DNA of 7,899 nt. It comes from Desulfobacteraceae bacterium. Lineage in GTDB: Bacteria > Desulfobacterota > Desulfobacteria > Desulfobacterales > Desulfobacteraceae. Made by a program: the position numbers and the translations under genes. The notes beneath the pieces are model-generated. The model saw only the letters and a list, made by a program, of their open reading frames with translations, did not search any database and had not been told where the DNA came from. Of this stretch, positions 1 to 6,787 are shown piece by piece (position 1 is the first letter of the stretch; the number at the start of each line of letters is the position of its first letter). Where the stretch lies: assembly GCA_022712835.1 (NCBI GenBank), contig JAFLJU010000575.1, forward strand, positions 1 to 7,899. Reading direction: 5' to 3'.

Positions 1-2
1 TT

Positions 3-320
3 TCACAAAATGTAGCAGAGGGTATTTATGCCCGTGCAAAGGAGTTGAGTGAGATGGTTACAGCAACTTCACTTGAACAATTTAATGAATTGTTTACCAA
101 ATATGCTACCGGGACAAAAGTTAGATTCAGCGATTCTTCAATCAGCGAAAAAAGAGGCTTTAAAGATGCGCTTACTTTTTCTGTTGATGATGAACAACGC
201 TTATGCCCATACCACGGCAAAGTAAAAATACAACAATACCGAATTCATCTTGTTGATCGCCCGGCTTATGAAAGATCTGCTAGAGTCGTTTATATCGGAC
301 CCAAATTGACAAAGAGATGA
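3..320 (+). CDS. Unknown protein, C-terminal part (left edge) or short complete gene
   Basis: I do not recognise this protein. The frame is open from the first full codon at base 3 to a TGA at 318-320, so it is most simply the 3' end of a longer gene cut by the window edge. An alternative is a complete 88-aa protein starting at ATG 54, which has AAAGGAG (38-44) nine bases upstream. The TTG at 45 abuts that AAAGGAG and is an unlikely start. The residues before ATG 54 (for example YARAKELSEM) look like a helix running smoothly into the following helix, which favours the partial reading. The C-terminal half has a CPYHGK segment, then YRIHLVDRP, and ends VVYIGPKLTKR; it looks like a compact beta-rich domain. 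One Cys and a nearby His are visible, but no catalytic motif. No signal peptide or membrane segment is seen. Confidence 0.6.
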   Translation, partial: SQNVAEGIYARAKELSEMVTATSLEQFNELFTKYATGTKVRFSDSSISEKRGFKDALTFSVDDEQRLCPYHGKVKIQQYRIHLVDRPAYERSARVVYIGPKLTKR

Positions 321-460
321 GAAAAAAAGGGGGCAAGTCTACCTTTGACCCTTGGGCCGTTCAAATTATTCACGGCGCAAGTCGGGGCACACTTTACTTA
401 ACTCCAACAATAGCTCTCCAATTTCAAAAGGCCGTAATTTTTATAGGACGCAGATGGGTA

Positions 461-661
461 TCATCCAATTACCAGCTTGATATTGTGGGTGTCCATGGTT
501 TTGGTCACGGCTTTGCTCAGTTCGTCCAGATCCAGATTAGAAGTATATTTTCCATTGGTCTCAAAAATTTCAACCCCCTGGATATTTTTTCGGGTTAATT
601 TCAGCAATACACTGAGGCCAAAGGTCTTTTTCACTTCAAACTTTTTTCTAGGCGTATTCAT
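461..661 (-). CDS. Small protein of unknown function, 66 aa
   Basis: I do not recognise the family. The case for a real gene is its translation start: read on the minus strand, AAAGGAGG (669-676) lies 7 bases before the ATG, close to ideal. The stop is TGA at 461-463. The product is soluble and charged, with a basic N-terminus (PRKKFEVKK), a predicted beta-rich middle (FGLSVLLKLTRKN, then GVEIFE) and a C-terminal helix (LDELSKAVTKTMD). It has no signal peptide, no Cys and no membrane segment, so it is probably cytoplasmic. The overlapping + strand frame (317-598) has no comparable start signal. The gene is divergent from the operon starting at 973 and may share regulation through the spacer between them. 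A regulator or small binding protein is possible, but nothing proves it. Confidence 0.65.
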   Translation of the reverse strand: MNTPRKKFEVKKTFGLSVLLKLTRKNIQGVEIFETNGKYTSNLDLDELSKAVTKTMDTHNIKLVIG

Positions 662-668
662 ATCAGGG

Positions 669-676
669 CCTCCTTT
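669..676 (-). promoter_or_regulatory. Strong ribosome-binding site of the 66-aa gene
   Basis: The minus strand reads AAAGGAGG, an almost full Shine-Dalgarno complement, 7 bases before the ATG at 661. It decides the start and is the main evidence that the small minus-strand frame is translated. Confidence 0.75.
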
Positions 677-691
677 GGATTTGGTTTGTTA

Positions 692-717
692 CCCATACCG
701 GCAAAATCTGCTATGGG
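692..717. promoter_or_regulatory. Dyad CCCATA-N14-TATGGG, possible operator or leader hairpin
   Basis: CCCATA (692-697) and TATGGG (712-717) are perfect inverted copies 14 bases apart. Inside them, GC (701-702) and GC (710-711) can also pair with a small bulge. The dyad lies 31-56 bases upstream of the 66-aa gene's ATG, so it would be in that gene's mRNA leader or overlap its promoter. A six-base arm can arise by chance, so the functional reading is an inference. Confidence 0.25.
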
Positions 718-908
718 AAATGCTATATTCATCCTGATAATAGATAAAAGCAATTCTTATGCCATGTTTCACGACAACGATACAGATGATAAATGAACGC
801 CTGAAAAGCAGTTTAAACAAACAAATCACCATTGAATAAACCACAAGGAAAGGATGGGTTAATAAAAAACATAAAAATAAGCGGTGGGCTTGCAATTGTC
901 CTTTTGCC

Positions 909-938
909 TTGACAACAATGGACTTCCTATCCTATCGT
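909..938 (+). promoter_or_regulatory. Candidate sigma70-type promoter of the envelope operon
   Basis: TTGACA at 909-914 is a perfect -35 consensus. TATCGT at 933-938 is a four-of-six -10 match after an 18-base spacer. Transcription would begin near 945, leaving a leader of roughly 28 bases before the ATG at 973. The weak -10 box makes the assignment tentative. Confidence 0.4.
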
Positions 939-972
939 GCCTCGTGCGAAAATCATTTAAAGGGAGATCCCA

Positions 973-1875
973 ATGAAACTGGAAAGAAAAACTATCTGCT
1001 TGATGCGGTTCTTGATAATCATTTTAATTTTATATCCCGTTCATATTTTCGGTCAGACTGTCCAACCGGCAGTGGCAATAAAAAAACCGTTGGTGGGTGA
1101 AGGTGTGACGGGTTCACAAAAAAAATATTTGAATTTGACCACTTTATGGACTGAGATGGAAAACTCTTTTCGGGACACCCGGAAATTCAGGGTTTTAAGC
1201 CGAAACAAAACAGTAACCAATGCGATTCTTGAGGAGCAGGAGTTTGCCGCATCTGATTTGGCCAAGGGGGATGCGGCAAAGACAGGTCAGTTCAGCAATG
1301 CAAATTATCTGGTGTTATCAACGGTTCAGGATTTTAAATTTTATCGAAAACATACCCCTGTCCCCAATTTTGATGATAAATACAAACGGATAGACGTGGG
1401 CCTGCTTCAGGTGTCCGCCGAGATGTATGATACAACCTCAGGCCAAATCATGGGTACGTTTTCTCTGAAAACTTCCTTTAGCACGACTCCACAGGTTGTC
1501 AACGGGCGTAAGGGAAGACCTAGTAGTGTTCAATTCACCCGGATGGCAAAAAAAATTGCGGCGCAACTGGCAGATCAGTTTATTGCGAGCGTGTACCCGA
1601 TGAAAGTTGTCAAACGGAGCAGTAAAGGAAAGGTCATTCTCAATCGGGGTAAGGATGGCGGCCTGAAAAAAGGACAAATTCTTGAAGTATTTTCTGCCGG
1701 TGAGAAGCTTATAGATCCGGATACGGGAGAATCCCTTGGATCCTCTGAAGAATATGTCGGCAAGGTAAAGATTATTCGTATCAATCCTAAATTTACAATT
1801 GCGGTGATTGTCTCTGAGGAGGATCCAGAGTTTTATCCCATCGGTACAGGCAATATACTTCGGCGTCCGCAATAA
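973..1875 (+). CDS. Exported CsgG/FlgT-type protein, one module
   Basis: This is probably a periplasmic or outer-membrane-associated assembly protein. ATG 973 is preceded by AGGGAG with 6 bases of spacing. An N-terminal signal sequence is clear: basic start, then a hydrophobic core (LIIILIL, about 14-20) and possible cleavage near residue 27. No lipobox is present. Residues about 35-207 resemble the CsgG/LpoB (TolB-N-like) fold: FRVLSRN, an ILEEQEF helix end and the pattern NANYLVLSTV. Residues about 208-300 form a second domain with the marks of the FlgT C-terminal domain: YPMKV, NRGKDGG (from 224), IDPDTG (247-252) and a final NILRR. The same two-domain module occurs three times in the next gene, 45 bases downstream. 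The IDPDTG-containing form is closest to modules 2 and 3 of that gene. A flagellar role is possible from the FlgT likeness, but no flagellar gene is nearby. The domain calls are from motif memory, not a search. Confidence 0.85.
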   Translation: MKLERKTICLMRFLIIILILYPVHIFGQTVQPAVAIKKPLVGEGVTGSQKKYLNLTTLWTEMENSFRDTRKFRVLSRNKTVTNAILEEQEFAASDLAKGDAAKTGQFSNANYLVLSTVQDFKFYRKHTPVPNFDDKYKRIDVGLLQVSAEMYDTTSGQIMGTFSLKTSFSTTPQVVNGRKGRPSSVQFTRMAKKIAAQLADQFIASVYPMKVVKRSSKGKVILNRGKDGGLKKGQILEVFSAGEKLIDPDTGESLGSSEEYVGKVKIIRINPKFTIAVIVSEEDPEFYPIGTGNILRRPQ

Positions 1876-1900
1876 AGCGAGCTAACATAAGACCCTATCT

Positions 1901-1932
1901 ATACATGGAAAAAAATATACATGGAAAAAAAT
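1901..1932 (+). repeat. Perfect 16-bp tandem duplication over the start codon of the 913-aa gene
   Basis: The unit ATACATGGAAAAAAAT occurs twice with no gap (1901-1916 and 1917-1932), and each copy carries an ATG. Only the second (1921) is in frame with the large gene. The first (1905) opens a nine-codon frame (MEKNIHGKK) ending at TAA 1932-1934, overlapping the real start in another frame. Sixteen is not a multiple of three, so the copies cannot share a frame. The first copy's TGGAA lies about 10 bases before ATG 1921 and may serve as a poor ribosome-binding site. Confidence 0.95.
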
Positions 1933-4662
1933 AATTTGGTATTCAAGGCACAGGGATTTTCCGTCAGGGCAATTTTTTATTGTTTAAGTTTTTTTGTTAT
2001 GTCCTGCTGGTTCAGCACCGGGGCCAATGCATTTTTTTGGAATAAGGTTAAAACCCCGAGTTTGGCGATTATTGGTGCCGGTGATTTTTCAGCAGATGCC
2101 ATAGCGAATCAGCAAACGGGGCTTCCAGAGGATCTGGCAGCCCGGATTGTCGAACGTCTAACCAAGAGCCGCCGATTTAAGGTATTGGAGCGCAAGGCCT
2201 TGCGTAAGGTTGTCATGGAACAACGGTTTGGCTCCAAGTACCCTGTCAGTGATGTGGATCGATTGCTGGACAAAGCAGTTGACGATTTAGAAGATATTAA
2301 TGCCGGCACGTTGGCGGTTGCCGGCATTTTATCTGGTGATAACGATGTGCTGACTGATTTCAAAGATCTTGGCACCGCTGTCGGTGCAGATTATATAGTC
2401 TATGCCAGGTTGGAAAAATTGCAGAAGAAAACGACAACAACCGCCGTCCCGTTCAGCAAAAAGGGAAAAACGACGAGCCAACATCTTGTGGATGCCCGAC
2501 TTTACCTACGGGTGATCGATGTAAAAAAAGGCCAGGTGATCGGAGCCGAAAGTTTTCAGAGTCAAATATCTGAACAGGCCTTTAATGGCAATAAAACAAA
2601 AACGGATCTCCTGTCGATTTTTGACGAACTGGGGCGACAGGCTTCGGGCAAAATCATTGATATTGTCTCTCCGGCACAGATCATCGGCATTGACCCCCAT
2701 GTGATTAACCGCGGAGAAAACGACGGCGTCAAAGTAGGTGATATTTATGTCATTGAGCGTGAAGGACGCGAGCTTAAAGATGCCAGCGGAATTAAATTGG
2801 GTCGCCTGAGAACAACCATAGGCAAGATACAACTGACGAAAATTCAAGAGACCTTGTCCTCTGCAAAACTTATTGAGGGGGAGGCTTCCGTTGATGACCT
2901 GGCAGTGCTGCAGGTTGAGGAAAAAAAAGCGGCCCCGGCCGGAAATGGCAAAAGGGCATTGAATCCTAAAGAGACCCAATCCCAAACAGACCTGCCACGA
3001 ATCGCCATCGGGTTTATGAAGTCCGGCTCCACCGCAAGTACAACCATAAATGCGAACAAGCACATTCCTGCTACCACAGATTCCATTATTTCACGTCTGT
3101 CTCAAACCAAGCGTTTTGTCGTCATTGATCGCCAGGAAGTGGATCAATTGCTTGAAGAGCAAACCGCCCAGGCCTTGCAAGAAAATCGGGAACTCCCTTC
3201 GGCTCTCGGGGATTTAAAGGGGGCTGATTATCTGGTATATGGCAGTTTAGCCAGTTTTACCATTAAAGAGAGAACAACCAAACTTTCCGGCTCGACCCAA
3301 ATTTTCAAAAGCAAAACCGGACAACTGGAAGGCAATGTCCGGATTGTGGATGCCCACAGTGGTGAGATTATAGAATCGCGCAAGGTTTCCGTCTTCGAAA
3401 AAATTGATCCCAATGATTCCGAAGTTCGGTCCATTGCGCTTTTAGCCGATGCCTATGCCGAACAGGTTGTATTGAACCTGATGAATGCCATCTACCCGAT
3501 TAAGGTGGCCCATTTTGTTGCAGATGGAACGGTTTATATAAACCGGGGTAGTGATGGGGGACTTTTTGTTGGAGAGACGTTAAAAGCCTATCGTTTGGGA
3601 GATGCTGTTATCGATCCGGATACAGGCTTGCAATTGGGCTCTGTAGAGTCCCTTCTGGGCGAGGTGCATGTGACTGAAGTGGAAGATGCGCGTTCCAAGG
3701 CAAATAGCTTGGTAACGCTTCAAAGCGGAGACCTGCTCAAGCGGTCCGTTGATAATAAAAAAACGCGGTCAGGCAGTTCAGGAGGAGAGAAGACGGTTTT
3801 TTCCGGTGCCAATATCGGCTCAGGAAAGCCTTCGGGCAAAGCCACGCTGGCAATCGGCCGATTCCCCCTCAGCAAACAGGGAAACAATGGGTTGTTGAAA
3901 GGCGATATGATCGACCGGCTGACCTCGGATCTGTTTACCAAATTGTCTGGTACCCGTCGGTTTGAGTTAATGGAACGGGCTCAGATAGAACAATTGCTTG
4001 ATGAAAAAGCATTTACCGCAATTGCCCAGGACAAAGACATCAATGATAGCTTGCATCAACTAAAGGGTGCCGACTATCTGATCTTTGGAACCATAAATGA
4101 TTTTTTTATCCAAACCCAAAAAAAGAAGATTGCGGCTGTGGATAAAGTGCAGATCACTCAAACGGGTATTGTTGAGGCCAGTTTACGCATCGTTGATGTC
4201 CATAGCGGCCAGATCCTGGCGGCGGAAAAGGTCCGTCTGGATAGCAGACTGAATGCTAACAAGACACACCGTCAACAAATTAACAGCTTAATTTCCAAGC
4301 TCTCGGACAAAATGATCGATGGCATAATCTCACGTGTTTATCCGTTTAAGGTTTTAGGGGTTTCAGGTGATGGCCAAATTTTTGTCAACCGGGGCAAGGA
4401 AACCGGCCTGGTTGCCGGAGATAGATTTCAAGTGCTGCGCCCCGGAGAAAAGCTTATTGACCTTGATACGGGGATTGATTTTGGTACAGCGGAAATGCAA
4501 ATCGCTAAAATTGTGCTCACCCAGATAGAAAATGGGCGATCAAGGGCAAAGATCCTATCGGGCAATGGGGTCCAAAGAGGAGACATCCTGCGCAAAATAA
4601 AAGGTGCCAAAAAACAGACCGCTGGCAAAAAGATTCAGAAAATAAACCAGCCAGACTTTTGA
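1921..4662 (+). CDS. Large exported protein with three tandem CsgG/FlgT-type modules
   Basis: This 913-aa protein is probably periplasmic or outer-membrane-associated. It begins with a signal sequence: a hydrophobic segment at about 18-30, then ANA (35-37), a good signal peptidase I site. VMSC (26-29) is a borderline lipobox, so a lipoprotein cannot be excluded. Three modules follow, at about 45-332, 359-608 and 641-892. Each has a CsgG/LpoB-like domain ending near a GADY motif (155, 434, 716), then a FlgT-C-like domain with an NRG motif (263, 541, 823). The spacing is close to 280 residues. Modules 2 and 3 keep [DE]R-x-QLL-[ED]E, YP-[IF]-KV, ID-x-DTG (564, 846) and GD-[LI]-L near the end. 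Module 1 has lost the DPDTG motif and has a longer insert before GADY. The linkers are polar and low-complexity (about 333-358 and 609-640), and the tail is Lys-rich. Start 1921 is the only ATG that fits; its ribosome-binding site is weak. The role is inferred to be envelope scaffolding. Confidence 0.85.
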   Translation: MEKNNLVFKAQGFSVRAIFYCLSFFVMSCWFSTGANAFFWNKVKTPSLAIIGAGDFSADAIANQQTGLPEDLAARIVERLTKSRRFKVLERKALRKVVMEQRFGSKYPVSDVDRLLDKAVDDLEDINAGTLAVAGILSGDNDVLTDFKDLGTAVGADYIVYARLEKLQKKTTTTAVPFSKKGKTTSQHLVDARLYLRVIDVKKGQVIGAESFQSQISEQAFNGNKTKTDLLSIFDELGRQASGKIIDIVSPAQIIGIDPHVINRGENDGVKVGDIYVIEREGRELKDASGIKLGRLRTTIGKIQLTKIQETLSSAKLIEGEASVDDLAVLQVEEKKAAPAGNGKRALNPKETQSQTDLPRIAIGFMKSGSTASTTINANKHIPATTDSIISRLSQTKRFVVIDRQEVDQLLEEQTAQALQENRELPSALGDLKGADYLVYGSLASFTIKERTTKLSGSTQIFKSKTGQLEGNVRIVDAHSGEIIESRKVSVFEKIDPNDSEVRSIALLADAYAEQVVLNLMNAIYPIKVAHFVADGTVYINRGSDGGLFVGETLKAYRLGDAVIDPDTGLQLGSVESLLGEVHVTEVEDARSKANSLVTLQSGDLLKRSVDNKKTRSGSSGGEKTVFSGANIGSGKPSGKATLAIGRFPLSKQGNNGLLKGDMIDRLTSDLFTKLSGTRRFELMERAQIEQLLDEKAFTAIAQDKDINDSLHQLKGADYLIFGTINDFFIQTQKKKIAAVDKVQITQTGIVEASLRIVDVHSGQILAAEKVRLDSRLNANKTHRQQINSLISKLSDKMIDGIISRVYPFKVLGVSGDGQIFVNRGKETGLVAGDRFQVLRPGEKLIDLDTGIDFGTAEMQIAKIVLTQIENGRSRAKILSGNGVQRGDILRKIKGAKKQTAGKKIQKINQPDF
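2053..4596 (+). repeat. Three protein-level tandem modules inside the 913-aa gene
   Basis: Module 1 spans about 2053-2916, module 2 about 2995-3744 and module 3 about 3841-4596. They are aligned by the landmarks GADY and NRG, whose positions repeat every 278-282 codons. Similarity is clear in protein but weak in DNA, so the amplification is old. The upstream 973-1875 gene carries a fourth copy of the same module, with NRG at residue 224. Boundaries are approximate. Confidence 0.8.
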
Positions 4663-4684
4663 TTCCAAAAACAGGAGATACTTA

Positions 4685-6241
4685 ATGAATAGAGCAAGAC
4701 GCTTGGTTATTTTTATTACGGTGGCAGCATTTATCTTTGTCGGTGCCGTAACAGCTTTTGCAGGCTTTTTTGAAACATTAACCGAGGTTGCCAATACCGC
4801 AACAGATTCGATCCAGGACTCTCAAACCAAAGCACCTGCAACAAAAAGAGCCACAACAAAAACCACGGGTGGATCGATCCTGAATTTAAATGAATATTAT
4901 GCCGGATATTCAAAAGACTTCCAGAACGTCAAGGCGGATATTGAATCCGGAAAAGTAGAAAAGGCGTATCAATCCCGACAAAAAATTGCCAAAGATGAAA
5001 AGGAAGAACCCAACGTCCTTTTTGCATGGGAGCAATCCTTAATGGCACTGGATTCAAAGCAGAGAGCGGAATCCATTCAGTATCTTGAGATTTCAGAAAA
5101 TTTGCTGGCTGACCGCAAGAAAAGAAGTGCGGCTTCTGATAGTGGAAACACGGCCCTCACCGAAGTGATTAAATTTGTGGGGTTTGATGAATATGGAGAA
5201 TATGAAGGAGAGGCATTTGAAAGAATCCTCATGCTCAATTTTAAATCCATTGCCTATATGCTCAATGGAGATAGAAAGGCATATAATGTTACCCGTCGCT
5301 CGATTGATTGGCAGAACGACGAAAAAAAAGCATTTGACAAGAAAATGGCTCTGGTTAAAAAAGAATTAAAAAAAGAAGAAAAGACACAGAGTAAAACAAA
5401 CCCCCAGGGGGGAGGCGATTTTAATGCCATCTCAGAATTATTCAAGAGCTCTGAATCACAGGCGCTAAAAGTTCCCAGTGCCTTTGTTAATCCCTTTGGT
5501 TTTTATATGGCTGGAATGGTCCAGGAATATGATAGCTATCAGGATCCCAGTTTGAGGAGTAATGCACGAATCTCCTATAAAAAAGCGCTTGAACTGAATC
5601 CAAAGTCAGATGTGATCAAGCAGGCCCTTAAATCGATTAAGAAGAAGCAACCTAAAGGGAAACGCCTGATTCATATTATTGTGGCCGATGGCTTTGCTCC
5701 GGAAAAAATGGTGGCCCGTTTTGATCTGCCCATTGTCAGCGGCATGATTCCCATCAAAGTCCCGATTTATGTTCAAGATGAGAGTCGGGTTGCCAAAATC
5801 CAGGTTCAAAACAGCAAAGGAACTTGCCTGGCCACGCTTTCCCAGGTGGCAGATATCGATGCGATCACCATGCGACATCAATACGATTCCCTGCCGGAGC
5901 AACGGCTGAGGCTAATGTTGACCGTCGGACGATCCATAGCTGAGAGTAAAGTTGCCGAATCTGCCGGTATTTTTGGCCTGATCGGCAAAGCAATTCGAGA
6001 TGAGACAACCAATCCTGATATGCGTTCATGGATGGGGTTACCCAAACAAATTTTGGCGGCAAGATTATTTCTTCCCCCAGGTAGTGGTAACTTAAAGCTG
6101 GTTAGCCTCGATGCAAAGGGCAGGGTTCTGACAGAGAAAAAATTGACCCTGCGAGAAAATGATCATAATTTTATTTATGCAAGATCGTTTGATAAGGTTC
6201 TTTATATTAATCAAAGTGAAAAATTATGGGTGAAGATATGA
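4685..6241 (+). CDS. COG3014-like exported protein, 518 aa
   Basis: This resembles the uncharacterised COG3014 family, often found beside lpoB-type genes; its biochemical role is unknown to me. ATG 4685 has AGGAG seven bases upstream. A signal peptide is clear: RR near the start, hydrophobic core at about 8-22, AFA at 24-26 as the probable cleavage site. No lipobox is seen. The N-terminal half is helical and repeat-like: YAGYSKDFQNVKADIESGKVE (split here as YAGYSKDF and DIESGKVE), then EYEGEAFER (about 171-180) and LMLNFKSIAYML, patterns typical of COG3014. A Lys/Glu-rich low-complexity linker lies near 216-245. A TPR-like helix pair at about 292-315 contains ALELNP. The C-terminal half has mixed beta strands and a conserved-looking DMRSWMGLP (445-453). 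It follows the three-module gene by 22 bases and overlaps the next gene by 4, so the three are probably translated from one mRNA. TPR-like repeats suggest protein-protein contacts in the periplasm. Confidence 0.8.
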   Translation: MNRARRLVIFITVAAFIFVGAVTAFAGFFETLTEVANTATDSIQDSQTKAPATKRATTKTTGGSILNLNEYYAGYSKDFQNVKADIESGKVEKAYQSRQKIAKDEKEEPNVLFAWEQSLMALDSKQRAESIQYLEISENLLADRKKRSAASDSGNTALTEVIKFVGFDEYGEYEGEAFERILMLNFKSIAYMLNGDRKAYNVTRRSIDWQNDEKKAFDKKMALVKKELKKEEKTQSKTNPQGGGDFNAISELFKSSESQALKVPSAFVNPFGFYMAGMVQEYDSYQDPSLRSNARISYKKALELNPKSDVIKQALKSIKKKQPKGKRLIHIIVADGFAPEKMVARFDLPIVSGMIPIKVPIYVQDESRVAKIQVQNSKGTCLATLSQVADIDAITMRHQYDSLPEQRLRLMLTVGRSIAESKVAESAGIFGLIGKAIRDETTNPDMRSWMGLPKQILAARLFLPPGSGNLKLVSLDAKGRVLTEKKLTLRENDHNFIYARSFDKVLYINQSEKLWVKI

Positions 6242-6714
6242 AATTATTCAAAAAATGGATGGGGGTTTTCTTCTCAGTTGTAATTCTGGGGGGCATGGTG
6301 GGATGCGTTGCACCGCAACAAAGTGCGAATGTTTCGCATATCAAAGATAAAACCATCGATGCAAGTCATCCAAGAGCCCTCTTGGTTTTAGCCTCATCAC
6401 AATTATTGGACAAATTGGTAATGACCAATGTGCGGTTTGGTTCGGTTGGCAATTTTCAACGCACTGAGGTGAGCATGCAAAACCTCTCAAAACAAAAATT
6501 AAATCTTGAATATAAAATCGAATGGCAGGACAAGGACGGGTTTACCATTAATTCCAATCCGGCCTGGCACCGATTTTCGCTGGCCCCTAAGCAAATTCAA
6601 AATTTTCAATCCGTTGGAAAAGATCCTGCTGCTTACCAGATTCAAGTGGTTGTGCGGCTGCCTGGTGATTTTTTCATGGATTCTCAAAAGGAAAAAGACC
6701 AGAAAAACGATTAG
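6238..6714 (+). CDS. ycfL: YcfL-like (DUF1425) outer-membrane lipoprotein
   Basis: This is a small predicted lipoprotein of the YcfL family, whose function is not established; in E. coli the gene sits directly upstream of lpoB, the order seen here. I chose ATG 6238: it overlaps the previous stop as ATGA, has GGTGA a few bases upstream, and gives a textbook lipoprotein start (MKLFKKW). ATG 6226 would add only four residues. The signal peptide ends in MVGC, so Cys23 would be lipidated; the next residue is Val, not Asp, which favours sorting to the outer membrane. The mature domain has the family pattern: DKLVMTNVRF, a strand pair around EVSMQNLS, LEYKIEWQDKDGF, NPAWHRF, then YQIQVVVRLPG. The four-base overlap implies translational coupling to the COG3014-like gene. 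The C-terminus is short, polar and Lys/Asp-rich. Confidence 0.8.
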   Translation: MKLFKKWMGVFFSVVILGGMVGCVAPQQSANVSHIKDKTIDASHPRALLVLASSQLLDKLVMTNVRFGSVGNFQRTEVSMQNLSKQKLNLEYKIEWQDKDGFTINSNPAWHRFSLAPKQIQNFQSVGKDPAAYQIQVVVRLPGDFFMDSQKEKDQKND

Positions 6715-6787
6715 AAGAATGATCAATAGTTACAAAGATATACATTTAAATTTTTAACATAATTATTTAAAAAAAAAGGATTCGATG
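6715..6787 (+). other. A+T-rich gap before the LpoB-like gene
   Basis: This is the longest gap inside the operon and is very A+T-rich. It contains a weak all-A/T inverted repeat (TTTAAAT 6745-6751, ATTTAAA 6765-6771) and AAAGGA (6775-6780), the ribosome-binding site of the next gene. I see no convincing promoter pair or terminator. A secondary promoter or an mRNA processing site is possible but not shown. Confidence 0.4.

Larger units (their letters stand above)
662..972. other. Divergent intergenic spacer
   Basis: This 311-base, A+T-rich stretch separates the minus-strand small gene from the plus-strand operon. It holds the small gene's ribosome-binding site, a 6-bp dyad at 692-717, a promoter-like TTGACA box at 909-914, and the operon's ribosome-binding site (AGGGAG, 961-966). 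Between about 720 and 905 I see no convincing gene, RNA or repeat. The minus-strand frame at 689-895 needs a TTG start with a Shine-Dalgarno-like AGGA only 3 bases away and gives a hydrophobic product of the kind A+T-rich non-coding DNA tends to produce. Confidence 0.6.

Noticed and set aside
317..598. 93-aa open frame on the plus strand
   Set aside because: It has no good ribosome-binding site, overlaps the minus-strand gene with the strong one, and has no recognisable motif.
689..895. 68-aa hydrophobic open frame on the minus strand
   Set aside because: It needs a TTG start with a Shine-Dalgarno-like AGGA only 3 bases away; hydrophobic translations of A+T-rich spacers are expected by chance.
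1438..1872. 144-aa open frame on the minus strand
   Set aside because: It lies wholly opposite the 973-1875 gene, which has a good ribosome-binding site, signal peptide and family motifs; the minus-strand product has no recognisable domain.
1984..2007. Lipobox in the 913-aa protein (VMSC, Cys29)
   Set aside because: Met at the -2 position is unusual and a better signal peptidase I site (ANA) follows; kept only as an alternative in the gene entry.
2506..3063. 185-aa open frame on the minus strand
   Set aside because: It is antisense to the three-module gene, where the + strand protein shows clear repeat structure; its composition looks like a shadow frame.
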